This document shows positions 50,228 to 59,347 of a stretch of DNA of 64,000 nt, in pieces (position 1 is the stretch's first letter; the number at the start of each line of letters is the position of its first letter). Position numbers and translations under genes: made by a program. Source of the DNA: an uncultured Flavonifractor sp. (GTDB taxonomy: Bacteria > Bacillota > Clostridia > Oscillospirales > Oscillospiraceae); contig CANAAV010000003.1 of NCBI GenBank assembly GCA_947346365.1, forward strand, positions 123,264 to 187,263. Direction: 5' to 3'. The notes below the pieces were generated by a model. It made no database searches, was not told the origin of the DNA, and was given only the letters and a program-made list of their open reading frames with translations.

Positions 50228-51718
50228 CTAAATAGCCTCTAAAAACCGCAGGAAAGCGGCCCTGCCGGCGGGGTCCCGCTTGAAGACTCCGGCGTGCTCC
50301 AGCACCTGGGCAAAGACCAGGCCGGTCTCCTTTTGCACGATGTCCCAGGCGTTGCCGGTGGAGAGGGAGTACTTGTCCCGGAAGCCCTCCGCCCAGACGG
50401 CGTGTTTGGCGGTGCGCGCGTCGCCGCGCAGGTCAGACCCGCTGGTCAGAGCTTCCGCTACGGCGGACAGCTCCTGCTTCAGCCGGGCGGGGAGAACGGC
50501 CAGACCCATGACCTCGATCAGGCCGATATTCTCTTTCTTGATGTGGTGAAGCTCGGCGTGGGGGTGGTAGAGGCCCAGGGGGTGCTCCTGGGTAGTCAGG
50601 TTGTTGCGCAGGACCAGATCGAGCTCATATGCCTCTCCCCGCCGCCGGGCGATGGGGGTGATGGTATTGTGGGGCTCTCCATTGGTTTGGGCAAAGATCA
50701 CCGCGTCCGCGTCGGTGTACCCCCGCCAGGCGGTTAAAATGCGGTCCGCCAGCTCTACCAGGCGCTCCGGGACCGCCGCCGTCAGGCGGATGACCGACAA
50801 AGGCCATTTCACGACGCCCGCCGCCACGTCTGGGAAACTGGGGAAGGCGAAAGGCGTTTCCACCGGGGCCCGTTCCATGGCGAAGGTATACCGCCCCCCC
50901 TGGAAGTGGTCATGGGCCAGAATAGAGCCGCCCACAATGGGCAGGTCCGCGTTAGAGCCGACGAAATAGTGGGGAAACTGCCTCACGAAATCCAGCAGCT
51001 TTTCAAAGCAGGCCCGGTCAATTTTCATGGGCACGTGCTGGCTGTTCAGGCAGATGCAGTGCTCGTTATAGTACACATAGGGGGAGTACTGTAGAAACCA
51101 GGGAGAGCCGTTGATGGTGATGGGGATAATCCGGTGATTCTGCCGGGCGGGGTGGTTGATCCGGCCGGCATAGCCCTCATTTTCCGCGCATAGCTGGCAC
51201 CGGGGATAGTTGGAAGCGGGCAGATTCCGCGCCTGGGCGATAGCCTTGGGGTCCTTCTCCGGCTTGGAGAGGTTGATGGTGATGTCCAATTCCCCATATT
51301 GTGTGGGGGCCTTCCACTGCATGTCTTTCGCAATGCGGTCCCGCCGGATGTAGTTGGTGTCCTGACTGAAGCGGTAATACCACTCGGTGGCTTTTTGGGG
51401 ACTTTCAGCGCAGAGCGCCTGAAAGCGCCTGATCACCTGGGCGGGCCGGGGGGTCAGGCGGCCCATAAGCTCCGTGTCGAAGAGGTCCCGGTAGACCACG
51501 GAATTTTCCCGCAGCACGCCCCGGGCGCAGGCGTCGTCCAGCAGCTCCTGCAACACGGGGGCGAGGGTAATTTCTCCCCAATCCTGATTAACCGGGGTAT
51601 AGCTGTCCAGTTTTAATACGTCTAGTATGGTGTTGACAGCCCAGGCGTGCTCGCAGGGCTGAATCAGGCCCGTACGCAGAGCATAGGCGGCCAGTTTCGA
51701 GACGGCTTCATTGACCAT
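50228..51718 (-). CDS. galT: Galactose-1-phosphate uridylyltransferase (class II)
   Basis: GalT exchanges UMP between UDP-glucose and galactose-1-phosphate in the Leloir pathway. The 496-residue length and sequence fit the Firmicutes-type (class II) family rather than the short E. coli type. Motifs include CQLCAENEGYAGR, a metal/substrate region GGSILAHDHFQGGRY and LYHPHAELHHIKKENIG. The ATG at 51718 follows AAAGGAGG. It is the last gene of the galM-galK-galT run. Confidence 0.95.
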   Translation of the reverse strand: MVNEAVSKLAAYALRTGLIQPCEHAWAVNTILDVLKLDSYTPVNQDWGEITLAPVLQELLDDACARGVLRENSVVYRDLFDTELMGRLTPRPAQVIRRFQALCAESPQKATEWYYRFSQDTNYIRRDRIAKDMQWKAPTQYGELDITINLSKPEKDPKAIAQARNLPASNYPRCQLCAENEGYAGRINHPARQNHRIIPITINGSPWFLQYSPYVYYNEHCICLNSQHVPMKIDRACFEKLLDFVRQFPHYFVGSNADLPIVGGSILAHDHFQGGRYTFAMERAPVETPFAFPSFPDVAAGVVKWPLSVIRLTAAVPERLVELADRILTAWRGYTDADAVIFAQTNGEPHNTITPIARRRGEAYELDLVLRNNLTTQEHPLGLYHPHAELHHIKKENIGLIEVMGLAVLPARLKQELSAVAEALTSGSDLRGDARTAKHAVWAEGFRDKYSLSTGNAWDIVQKETGLVFAQVLEHAGVFKRDPAGRAAFLRFLEAI

Positions 51719-51732
51719 GCTTGGTTCCTCCT

Positions 51733-53037
51733 TTACGCAAAGACTACGCATCCCCCCGCCGGGCGGATATGGAGCACATGACATTTGCCCTGGCCCAGCA
51801 GGGCCTCCATGCCGGATTGGAACAGGGATAAGCGCTCCCGCGGGACGAAGGCCTGGATGGTCCCGGCGAAGCCGCCGCCGTGGACCCGGATGGCCCCTGT
51901 GCCGTCCAGCAGCTCCGCCCCGATGGCCAGGGCCAGGGGTATGGCCTGCTGTCTGGGATCAGCGGTGGACCAGGTGTTTTGCAGGTACAAGGAGGAAGAC
52001 TGTCCGGAGGCGTTGACGAGGTTCAGGAACCGGCCGGAAAAATCTCCCTCCCGCAGAGCGGCGGCCTCCTGCGCAGCCCGGCGGTCGTCGTCATAAAAGT
52101 GCATGGCCCGCAGCACCGAGCGGTCTCCGCACCGCTCCCGCAGAGCGGGCAGAGCGGCGCGGAACTGCTCCTGGGGTACCTCCCGCAGAACGGTTTTACC
52201 GAAATAGGCGGCTATGGAGCCCATTTCCTGGGTGATAGCGGCGTAGTCCCCGGTCAGATCTCCATGGCTGGAGCCGGTATCCACAATGCACAGGACATGG
52301 CCGGACTGGCTGAAATCATAGTCCAGCCGCTCTACCGCGGGATCGGCCGGGTCGGCAAAGTCGATGGCGACCGCCCCGCCTACCGAGGAGCCCATCTGGT
52401 CCATCAGTCCGCAGGGCTTGCCGAAGTAGACGTTTTCTGCGTACTGGCCGATTTTGGCGATGGCAATGGCGTCCAGGGCCCCGCCGCAGAAGAAATGGTT
52501 GAGGATATTGCCCAAGAGCACCTCGTAAGCGGCGGAGGAGGATAGGCCGGAGCCGGAGAGTACGCTGGAGGAGGCGTATACGTCCACGCCGCCGAGCGTA
52601 TGGCCCAGCTGAGAGATTTTTGCGGCTACCCCCCGGACCAGGGCGGCGGAGGTGTTTTCCTCTTCCGGGCGGGGGCACAGATCATCCAAGGAGACCTCCA
52701 GGACAGGATAGCCTTCGGAGCGGACCCGGATGGTCCGGCGGCTGTTGGGGGCGGCACAGGCCAGCATGTCCAGGTCCACGCTGCCGCACAGTACCCGTCC
52801 GTGCTGGTGGTCCGTGTGATTGCCGCCGATCTCCGTGCGGCCCGGGCCGCTGAACAGGGCCGCGGGAACGCCGGGCGCCGGGGAGAAGGCCGCCTGGAAG
52901 GAGCGCACTACGTGCAGGGCGCGGCTGCGGGCCTCCTTGAGGCTGGCCTCAGTTCCGTCCAGAGCGTACAGAGGGGTCAGCGCGCTGTCACACTCTCCAA
53001 CAGATAAGGCCTGGAGCAATTGGTTGCAGGTACGCAT
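51733..53037 (-). CDS. galK: Galactokinase
   Basis: GalK phosphorylates galactose. The 434-residue GHMP kinase has the signature GRTEIGGNHTDHQHGRVL (a small variation of GRVNLIGEHTDYN), the ATP-binding SSVLSGSGLSSSAAYEV and the C-terminal VHGGGFAGTIQAF. The ATG at 53037 follows AGAGGTGA. It lies 36 nt after galM and 14 nt before galT. Confidence 0.95.
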   Translation of the reverse strand: MRTCNQLLQALSVGECDSALTPLYALDGTEASLKEARSRALHVVRSFQAAFSPAPGVPAALFSGPGRTEIGGNHTDHQHGRVLCGSVDLDMLACAAPNSRRTIRVRSEGYPVLEVSLDDLCPRPEEENTSAALVRGVAAKISQLGHTLGGVDVYASSSVLSGSGLSSSAAYEVLLGNILNHFFCGGALDAIAIAKIGQYAENVYFGKPCGLMDQMGSSVGGAVAIDFADPADPAVERLDYDFSQSGHVLCIVDTGSSHGDLTGDYAAITQEMGSIAAYFGKTVLREVPQEQFRAALPALRERCGDRSVLRAMHFYDDDRRAAQEAAALREGDFSGRFLNLVNASGQSSSLYLQNTWSTADPRQQAIPLALAIGAELLDGTGAIRVHGGGFAGTIQAFVPRERLSLFQSGMEALLGQGKCHVLHIRPAGGCVVFA

Positions 53038-53073
53038 AATGATCACCTCTTATTGTTAAAAGCGCAGAGCGCC

Positions 53074-54129
53074 TTAAGGATGTTCCGCTATGCCCAGGCG
53101 GTAAACCGTCTGGCTGCGGAGCGGCTGGTCCGCAGCCAGCACCGGAGAGGGAAAGCCGGGATGGTGGGGGGAATCGGGGAAGTACTGGGTTTCCAGACAG
53201 AATCCCCAGCGGTCGCCGTACGGCACGCCGCCCTTGCCGGCGGGGCAGCCGGTCAGATAGTTGCCGGTATAGAACTGAACGCCGGGCTGAGTGGTGAGCA
53301 CCTCCAGGGAGATCCCCGTGTCTGGAGACCAGGCCCGGGCCGCGGGACGCAGGGAGCCGTCCCAGCCGTCAACGGCCCAATTGTGGTCATAGCCTCCGGC
53401 CTGGACCAGCTGGGGAAAGGGCGCGGCGATGTGCGCGCCGATGGGCTGGGGGCTGCGCAGGTCCATAGGAGTGGCGTCTACGGCGGCGATTTCCCCGGTG
53501 GGGATGCCGCCCGGCGCGGCAGGGGTATAGCGGCCGGCGTGGAGCTGGATGTACTGTCCCGCCACCGGGCCGCTCTGATGGCCGGAGAGATTGAAATAGA
53601 TGTGGCTGCTGAGATTGCACAGGGTATCCCGGCTGCTCTGCGCCCGGTAGGAGATGGACAGCGCGCCGTTCTGGAGGGCGTAGGCGACCTGAACGTGCAG
53701 GTCGCCGGGATAGCCCTCCTGCCCATGGGGGCTGAGCAGGGAGAGTGTGAGAAAATCCGCGCCCCACTCCTGGGCCGCCCAGACCTGGTGGCTGAAGCCA
53801 ACATTGCCGCCGTGGAGGTGGTTGGCGCCGTCATTGGCATTTAAGAGGAACTGCTGTCCGTTCAAAGTAAAGCGGCTGCCGCCGATGCGGTTGGCGTACC
53901 GGCCCAGAATGGCCCCTAGATATTTGTCCTGGCGGAGGTAATCCTCCAGCCGGTCAAAGCCCAGGGCCACATCCACCGGGCGGCCCGCCCGGTCGGGGAC
54001 GGTCAAAGTCCGCACCGCCGCGCCATAGGTGATGATGCGGCAGGAAAAGGGGCCGGACTGTAAGAGGAATTCTTCCACCGGTGTGCCATCCGGCATCTGT
54101 CCGAACAGGGTCTTACCGTCTGTTTTCAT
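53074..54129 (-). CDS. galM: Aldose 1-epimerase (galactose mutarotase)
   Basis: GalM interconverts the alpha and beta forms of galactose to feed GalK. The 351-residue product has LGRYANRIGGSRFTL, NHLHGGNVGFSHQVW, an HIYFNLSG motif with the catalytic-type His, and DHNWAVDG, followed by the Glu-bearing region GFCLETQYFPDSPHH. It starts 9 nt after ftsK with an AAGGAGG site. Confidence 0.95.
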   Translation of the reverse strand: MKTDGKTLFGQMPDGTPVEEFLLQSGPFSCRIITYGAAVRTLTVPDRAGRPVDVALGFDRLEDYLRQDKYLGAILGRYANRIGGSRFTLNGQQFLLNANDGANHLHGGNVGFSHQVWAAQEWGADFLTLSLLSPHGQEGYPGDLHVQVAYALQNGALSISYRAQSSRDTLCNLSSHIYFNLSGHQSGPVAGQYIQLHAGRYTPAAPGGIPTGEIAAVDATPMDLRSPQPIGAHIAAPFPQLVQAGGYDHNWAVDGWDGSLRPAARAWSPDTGISLEVLTTQPGVQFYTGNYLTGCPAGKGGVPYGDRWGFCLETQYFPDSPHHPGFPSPVLAADQPLRSQTVYRLGIAEHP

Positions 54130-54138
54130 AGCGCCTCC

Positions 54139-56853
54139 TTAGAAGTCACCGCCGGGATCAAAGGGGGGCGGATCCCGGTCCTGGGGGATAGCGTCCCCTT
54201 CGTATTCCAGTTCATCGGGAACGGCCTGCGGCGGGGCGGCGTCAACCATGCCCTGGCGGAACTGCATTTCCTGCCACTGGTCTTTGGAAATCAGCACTTG
54301 GCGGGGCTTGGAGCCCTCAAAGGGACCCACGACTCCCTTTTCCTCCATCTGGTCCACCAGCCGGGCGGCGCGGGCGTAGCCCAGCTTCAGCCGCCGCTGG
54401 AGCATAGACACCGAGGCCATGCCGGTCTCCACCACCACCTCAATGGCGGAGGGGAGCAGCTCGTCATAGCCGGCGTCCACATCCTCCGGCGTAGAGCCGC
54501 CTACGCCCTTGCCGGTCTTTTCCTTGGCGGCGGCGTTTTGTTCGATCTCGTGGAGAATCTCGTCGTCATAGTCCGCGCTGCCGCTGTTGCGCTTGATAAA
54601 GCCCACCACGGACGCCACCTCCTCGTCGGAGATCAGGCAGCCCTGGACCCGCTGAGGCTTGCCGGTTCCCAGGGGGAAGTAGAGCATGTCCCCCCTGCCC
54701 ACCAGCTTTTCCGCGCCGGTGGTGTCCAGAATGATGCGCGATTCCAGGCTGGAGGCTACGGCAAAGGCGATGCGGGAGGGGATGTTGGCCTTCATCAGGC
54801 CGGTAATCACGTCGGCAGAGGGGCGCTGGGTGGCGATGATGAGATGCATCCCGGCGGCGCGGCCCATCTGAGCCACCCGGCAGATAGACTCCTCCACCTC
54901 CTTGGCGGCCACCAGCATCAGATCGGCCAGCTCGTCGATGACCACCACAATCTGGGGCATTTTCTCCAGCTCTTCACTCTTGGCTGCGTGGGCGTTGTAG
55001 CTGGCCAGGTCCCGTACGCCGATTTCAGAAAAAGTGCGGTAGCGCTTCATCATCTCCGTCACCGCCCATTGCAGGGCCCCCGCGGCCTTTTTGGGGTCGG
55101 TGACCACTGGGATGAGCAGGTGAGGAATGCCGTTATAGATGCCCAGCTCCACCATCTTGGGGTCCACCATGATAAGGCGGACCTCCTCCGGCGTGGCCTT
55201 ATAGAGCAGGGAAATAATCAGGGAGTTGGTGCACACGGATTTGCCGGAGCCGGTGGTGCCGGCGATCAGCAGGTGGGGCAGCTTGGCAATATTGCCGACA
55301 ATAGCGTTGCCGCCGATATCCTTGCCCACTGCAAAGGCCACCTTGGAGGGGTTGTCCCGAAAAGCCCGGGAGCTGATGACCTCGTGGATATGTACGGGGG
55401 AGACCAGCTTGTTGGGCACTTCGATGCCCACCATGGAGATCTTGTCGGGAATCGGGGCGATGCGTACCCCTGTGGCTCCCAGGGCCAGGGCGATGTCGTC
55501 GGACAGGTTGGTGAGCTTATTTAGCCGCACCCCCTGGTCCAGCTCCACCTCGTACCGGGTAACGGAGGGGCCGCGGGTCACATCGGCGATGGTGGCGTCA
55601 ATGCCGAAGGAGTGGATGGCGTCGGACAGGCGCAGCTGATTGCCGCGCAGCTCCCCGGCCACGTCGCCGGATACGCCGCCCCCCTCGGTGAGCAGGGAGA
55701 CGGGAGGATATTGGTAAGCCGCCGGGCCGTTTTCCAGGCCGCGGGCGATGTCCTGGGCCACCTCCTGGGCGGCCTGTGCGCTCTCCTGCGCGGCTTTAGC
55801 GGTCTTGGTTTTGGGCACGGCGGGCTCCCGCTGAATTTCCGGAATGGGAGGGGAAGCCGCTTCAGGCTCCAATTCGAGGGGCTCTATGGCGGGGGTGGAG
55901 GGCTCTGCCTCCGGCCCGGGTTCCGGCGCAGGGGCGGAGGGGGGAGGGGCCAATTCCGTTTCCGGTCCGCCGCCGTGGGCCGTGGGCCGCTCCAGGCTCT
56001 CCGCCAGCACCTGGTCCGGCGCAGGCACTCTGGGGTTGCGGTCAAAAAAGCGCTCTTTCTTTTGGACAGGGGAGACAGGAGGGCGCGGCTCTGGTTCCGG
56101 TCCGTCGTCCACAGGGATGTCAATGACCGCCCGCTTCCGGGGAGGAGGGGAGGACTTGGCCTGGGTGGGGGCCGGAGCCTCTTCCCGGCGGCGGGGTTCC
56201 AGGCGGCGGGGCTGCGGCGGGTCTTCCTCCTCGTATTCCGGGCGGGGGCGGTCCCGAATGGCGTCTACAATATCCACGAGCGTCAGGTTGAAGGCGGCCA
56301 TCACCATTACGCAGCCCGCCAGCACGAAAACCACCCCGGCGCCTACGGGGCTGAACAGAGAGGAGAGCGCCAGAGCCAGCAGGCCGCTGAGCACGCCGCC
56401 GCACTCCATAGCCTGCCCCTGATCCCAGAGCAGGCCGGGCAGCGCTGCGCTCCAGAAGTATTCGCCTCTGGCTAAAAGCAGGTGGAGCAGACTCCCCGCC
56501 AGCAGGGGCGTGAGCAGGGCACACCACACCCGCAGGCGCACCGGGCGGCCCCGGTGGAGAGCCAGGATGCCGCTGCTTACCAGCAGCATGGGGGGCAGCA
56601 GCCAATAGCCAAAACCGATCAGGCCCTTGACCAGGTTGCAGAAAAAATCGATGAAAATGGCCTCTACATTAAAATATCCGAAGGCGGCGAAGACGGCCAG
56701 CAGCAGGCAGGCGAGGGCTCCAATCTCCCGGCGGATGGGGCGGGGGCCGGAGGGGGCCTTGCGCCTGTTGCCGGCGCTACGGGAAGAGGCGTTTCGCCCG
56801 CCGGAGGGGGAGGAGCGCTTGCCGGCCGTGGGTTTTTTTTGTGCCGTAGGCAT
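54139..56853 (-). CDS. ftsK: DNA translocase FtsK/SpoIIIE
   Basis: This motor pumps chromosomal DNA through the division or sporulation septum. The 904-residue protein has about four N-terminal membrane helices (about residues 45-200), a P/E-rich linker (about 205-400), and alpha/beta motor domains with Walker A (AGTTGSGKSV) and Walker B (QIVVVIDELADLMLV). A C-terminal winged-helix gamma domain follows (VSMLQRRLKLGYARAARLV). It is followed without a break by gal genes. Confidence 0.96.
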   Translation of the reverse strand: MPTAQKKPTAGKRSSPSGGRNASSRSAGNRRKAPSGPRPIRREIGALACLLLAVFAAFGYFNVEAIFIDFFCNLVKGLIGFGYWLLPPMLLVSSGILALHRGRPVRLRVWCALLTPLLAGSLLHLLLARGEYFWSAALPGLLWDQGQAMECGGVLSGLLALALSSLFSPVGAGVVFVLAGCVMVMAAFNLTLVDIVDAIRDRPRPEYEEEDPPQPRRLEPRRREEAPAPTQAKSSPPPRKRAVIDIPVDDGPEPEPRPPVSPVQKKERFFDRNPRVPAPDQVLAESLERPTAHGGGPETELAPPPSAPAPEPGPEAEPSTPAIEPLELEPEAASPPIPEIQREPAVPKTKTAKAAQESAQAAQEVAQDIARGLENGPAAYQYPPVSLLTEGGGVSGDVAGELRGNQLRLSDAIHSFGIDATIADVTRGPSVTRYEVELDQGVRLNKLTNLSDDIALALGATGVRIAPIPDKISMVGIEVPNKLVSPVHIHEVISSRAFRDNPSKVAFAVGKDIGGNAIVGNIAKLPHLLIAGTTGSGKSVCTNSLIISLLYKATPEEVRLIMVDPKMVELGIYNGIPHLLIPVVTDPKKAAGALQWAVTEMMKRYRTFSEIGVRDLASYNAHAAKSEELEKMPQIVVVIDELADLMLVAAKEVEESICRVAQMGRAAGMHLIIATQRPSADVITGLMKANIPSRIAFAVASSLESRIILDTTGAEKLVGRGDMLYFPLGTGKPQRVQGCLISDEEVASVVGFIKRNSGSADYDDEILHEIEQNAAAKEKTGKGVGGSTPEDVDAGYDELLPSAIEVVVETGMASVSMLQRRLKLGYARAARLVDQMEEKGVVGPFEGSKPRQVLISKDQWQEMQFRQGMVDAAPPQAVPDELEYEGDAIPQDRDPPPFDPGGDF

Positions 56854-56887
56854 GGAGAATCAATCCTTTCGTGGAGTGGGAAAGCGG

Positions 56888-57739
56888 TCAGCTCAGCACC
56901 GCCATTTTAAAAATGCCCGCCAGCAGGGAGCCCAGTCCGACGGCCCAGCAGTAGTAGGAAAACTTCCCGAATTTTCCCTGGTCAGAGAGGGTTTTCACCA
57001 GCCGGATGGCGAAATAGCCGGTCACTGCGGCTACCGCTACGCCTACCAGGTACATGGGCAGCTCTTCCATAGGAAAACCGGATTCCACCGCGTCCTTCAC
57101 CTCCAGAATGTTGGCGCCCAGGATCGCGGGTAGAGACATAAGGAAGGAGAAGCGCACGGCGAAAGAGCGGTCCAGCCCCCGCAGCATACCCACAGAGATT
57201 GTGGTCCCGGAGCGGGAGAGCCCGGGGATCACTGCCAGGGCCTGCCCGCAGCCAATGACCAGCGCGTCGGCCATAGTGGCGTTGCGGGCGTTTTTGTGTC
57301 CGTGGGCGAGCCGGTCGGAGAAAAAGAGGATAAAGCCGGTGGCGATCAGGGCGCAGGAGACCATGAGGCTGTTGGAAAAGAGCTGATTGATAAAATCCTT
57401 CAAAAATACCATGACGAATAGGGGCAGGGTGGCCACAATGATGAGCATTACCAACCGCCGGGCCACCGGAGGCTGGTCTTGGCGCTCCTTCCGTCCGGCC
57501 AGAGCGGCCAGACCCAGGAAAAACTCCCGGATCATCTCCAGCACGTCCCGCCAGTAGACCACACAGACCGAGAGCAGCGTGCCGAAGTGGAGCAGGACGG
57601 TGAAGAGCATGTACTTTTCTTCCACATTTTCCATGCCGAAAAAGGTTTGAAACAGGGCCAGATGTCCGGAGCTGGAGATGGGCAGAAACTCCGCTACGCC
57701 CTGGATAATTCCCATAAAAATCGCCATCAGGTAAGTCAA
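56888..57739 (-). CDS. uppP: Undecaprenyl-diphosphate phosphatase UppP
   Basis: UppP recycles the lipid carrier of cell-wall synthesis; extra copies give bacitracin resistance. The 283-residue membrane protein has the two conserved motifs GVAEFLPISSSGHL and GLSRSGTTISVGM. The TTG start at 57739 is chosen because GAGGAGGG sits 6 nt before it; upstream ATG or GTG codons in frame have no such site. It precedes ftsK by 34 nt. Confidence 0.93.
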   Translation of the reverse strand: MTYLMAIFMGIIQGVAEFLPISSSGHLALFQTFFGMENVEEKYMLFTVLLHFGTLLSVCVVYWRDVLEMIREFFLGLAALAGRKERQDQPPVARRLVMLIIVATLPLFVMVFLKDFINQLFSNSLMVSCALIATGFILFFSDRLAHGHKNARNATMADALVIGCGQALAVIPGLSRSGTTISVGMLRGLDRSFAVRFSFLMSLPAILGANILEVKDAVESGFPMEELPMYLVGVAVAAVTGYFAIRLVKTLSDQGKFGKFSYYCWAVGLGSLLAGIFKMAVLS

Positions 57740-57838
57740 AGCGTTTCCCTCCTCAATAAGTAGATGGACATACATACTATATTACCACAGGCCGGGCAAT
57801 ATTTCCATCCTTTTTCTTGCCGTGCTTTCCTGCCGGCA

Positions 57839-57877
57839 GAAATACCCCGCCCGCTCTTAAGCGGGCGGGGTATTTCT
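57839..57877. terminator. Terminator between small membrane protein gene and uppP
   Basis: GAAATACCCCGCCCGCT and AGCGGGCGGGGTATTTC form a long perfect stem with a TTA-type loop. It is flanked by A/T-rich ends. Confidence 0.85.
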
Positions 57878-57896
57878 AGGCGGAGGGACGCGGGGA

Positions 57897-58235
57897 TCAC
57901 AGTGTCCAAAACCGGAGGAGGACCAGGACTGCCGCCGCTGCCACCGCCGCGGAAGCGCACAGGTCCGCCGCCAGGCAGAGCGCTTTCCGGCGGCGGCGCC
58001 GCCGGAAAGGAGGGGAGGTAAGAATTTCCTCCGGAGAGTGCGCCTGCTTTTGTTCCAGGCTGCGGCGGCACTGGTCAAAATCCAGAATTTTTCCCGGAGC
58101 GGCAGGAGCTGCTGCGCGGCGCTTGGGGATGATGACACAGTGGATGCCGCCCTCCGCAGCGCCGCTGGCCCGGCGCTCCTCCTGGGCGCAGCAGGTCAAA
58201 TGCTTGGTATCGATGCTGAGAAAAGTTGTTTTCAT
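57897..58235 (-). CDS. Small membrane protein behind LexA-type promoter
   Basis: This is a 112-residue protein with no family I recognise. It starts MKTTFLSIDTKHLTCCAQEE, has a charged middle with an R-run near residues 83-88, and ends with a single hydrophobic segment (about 90-110, LCLAADLCASAAVAAAAVLVL). The ATG at 58235 follows GGGAGGG. It is a single-gene unit between its own promoter and a terminator. The promoter carries three LexA-type boxes, so expression is likely SOS-controlled. By analogy with YneA, SidA and DivS, it might delay cell division after DNA damage; this is only an inference from regulation and size. Confidence 0.7.
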   Translation of the reverse strand: MKTTFLSIDTKHLTCCAQEERRASGAAEGGIHCVIIPKRRAAAPAAPGKILDFDQCRRSLEQKQAHSPEEILTSPPFRRRRRRKALCLAADLCASAAVAAAAVLVLLRFWTL

Positions 58236-58316
58236 GGCAGAGCCCTCCCATCTGTGTGTCAACCCTATTATATCCTATAGATTGTCCGATAGAACGGACT
58301 TTTACCGGGCAAATGA

Positions 58317-58381
58317 CGAACACTTGTTTGCTAAAACCTTTGTTCTAATAGCAGTATACAACGTTTGTTCTATATTTGCAA
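58317..58381 (-). promoter_or_regulatory. SOS-type promoter with three LexA-like boxes
   Basis: On the minus strand, TTGCAA (58376-58381), a 17-base spacer and TATACT (58353-58358) form a promoter. GAAC-N4-GTT sites lie at 58359-58370 (in the spacer), 58335-58345 and 58317-58330 (CGAACACTTGTTTG on the plus strand). They fit the Gram-positive SOS box CGAAC-N4-GTTYC with small deviations. Confidence 0.75.
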
Positions 58382-58427
58382 GAGGAAAATGGAGATTTTT
58401 TTCTAAGTCGGACCAGTCCGGTATAGA

Positions 58428-58464
58428 AAGCGTCCCCGCCGGATTTAATCCGGCGGGGACGCTT
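58428..58464 (-). terminator. Terminator of the rpmH-jag operon
   Basis: AAGCGTCCCCGCCGGAT pairs with ATCCGGCGGGGACGCTT in a 17-bp perfect stem. It lies 33 bases downstream of the jag stop on the minus strand. Confidence 0.8.
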
Positions 58465-58497
58465 CGAAAATCGGAAAATTGTGCATGCAGACGGCGG

Positions 58498-59316
58498 TTA
58501 CCGGTGCTCTCCCCGGCTGTAGGCCACTACTGTGCGGCGGTTGGGCTCGGTGCCGATAGAGTAGGTGGTCACATCGGGGTAGTCTTGAAGGGCAGTGTGG
58601 ATCACGTGGCGCTCATAGGCGTTCATGGCCTCCAGCGTGACATTGCGGCGGTATTTTACCACCTTGCCGGCCACCTTGCGGGCCAGACGGACCAGAGATT
58701 CCTCCCGCTTGGCCCGGTAGCCCTCGGCGTCCAGATGGATGCGCACCCGCTTGGACTGGCCCCGGTTGACGCTGTAGCTGGTCAGCTGCTGGATGGCGTC
58801 CAAGGTCTCGCCCCGGCGACCGATGAGACTGCCCAGACTTTCACCTACCAGCTCTACCTGATAATTGCCCTGCTCATCCACCTTTACCACCGGCTGGGCG
58901 GCGGCGTCCATGTGGGCCAGCAGTCCGGTGAGGAACTGGGTAATTTGCCTGGCCTTATCATCTTCCTGCGCGGGCGGAGCGGCAGGCGCTTGCGGCTTAG
59001 GGGGGGCGCAGGGAACAGCCTGGGCGGGCTTAGGCGACTGGACGGACGGATGCTCCCGCTTCGGGACGGGCCGTGCCTTGGGGGCGGCGGACTGGGGGGG
59101 GGGCGCGGGCTGGGGTTTTGGCGCAGGCGTGGGCTCGTCGGGCGCCTCGTAGGTGACCTTCACCTTGGCGGGCCGGCTGCCGACGCCCAAAAAGCCGGTC
59201 TTGGCCCGCTCCAGCAGCTCTACCGACACCTCGTCCCGGTCCATGCCCAGCTGGGCCAGAGCGGCCTCGATGGCGGCGTCTTCGGTTCTGCCGGTACTTT
59301 CAATCCATTTCAGCAT
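58498..59316 (-). CDS. jag: RNA-binding protein Jag/KhpB
   Basis: This is an RNA-binding regulator linked to cell elongation and division in Firmicutes. The 272-residue protein has an N-terminal Jag domain (about residues 1-55, with ERAKTGFLGVGSRPAKV), a P/A-rich linker (about 56-130), a KH domain (about 135-205, SLIGRRGETLDAIQQL) and an R3H domain (about 210-272). It is the last gene of the rpmH-rnpA-yidD-yidC-jag run. Confidence 0.95.
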   Translation of the reverse strand: MLKWIESTGRTEDAAIEAALAQLGMDRDEVSVELLERAKTGFLGVGSRPAKVKVTYEAPDEPTPAPKPQPAPPPQSAAPKARPVPKREHPSVQSPKPAQAVPCAPPKPQAPAAPPAQEDDKARQITQFLTGLLAHMDAAAQPVVKVDEQGNYQVELVGESLGSLIGRRGETLDAIQQLTSYSVNRGQSKRVRIHLDAEGYRAKREESLVRLARKVAGKVVKYRRNVTLEAMNAYERHVIHTALQDYPDVTTYSIGTEPNRRTVVAYSRGEHR

Positions 59317-59347
59317 AGGATATGATCTCTCCTCTTAAAGCGTGTAA

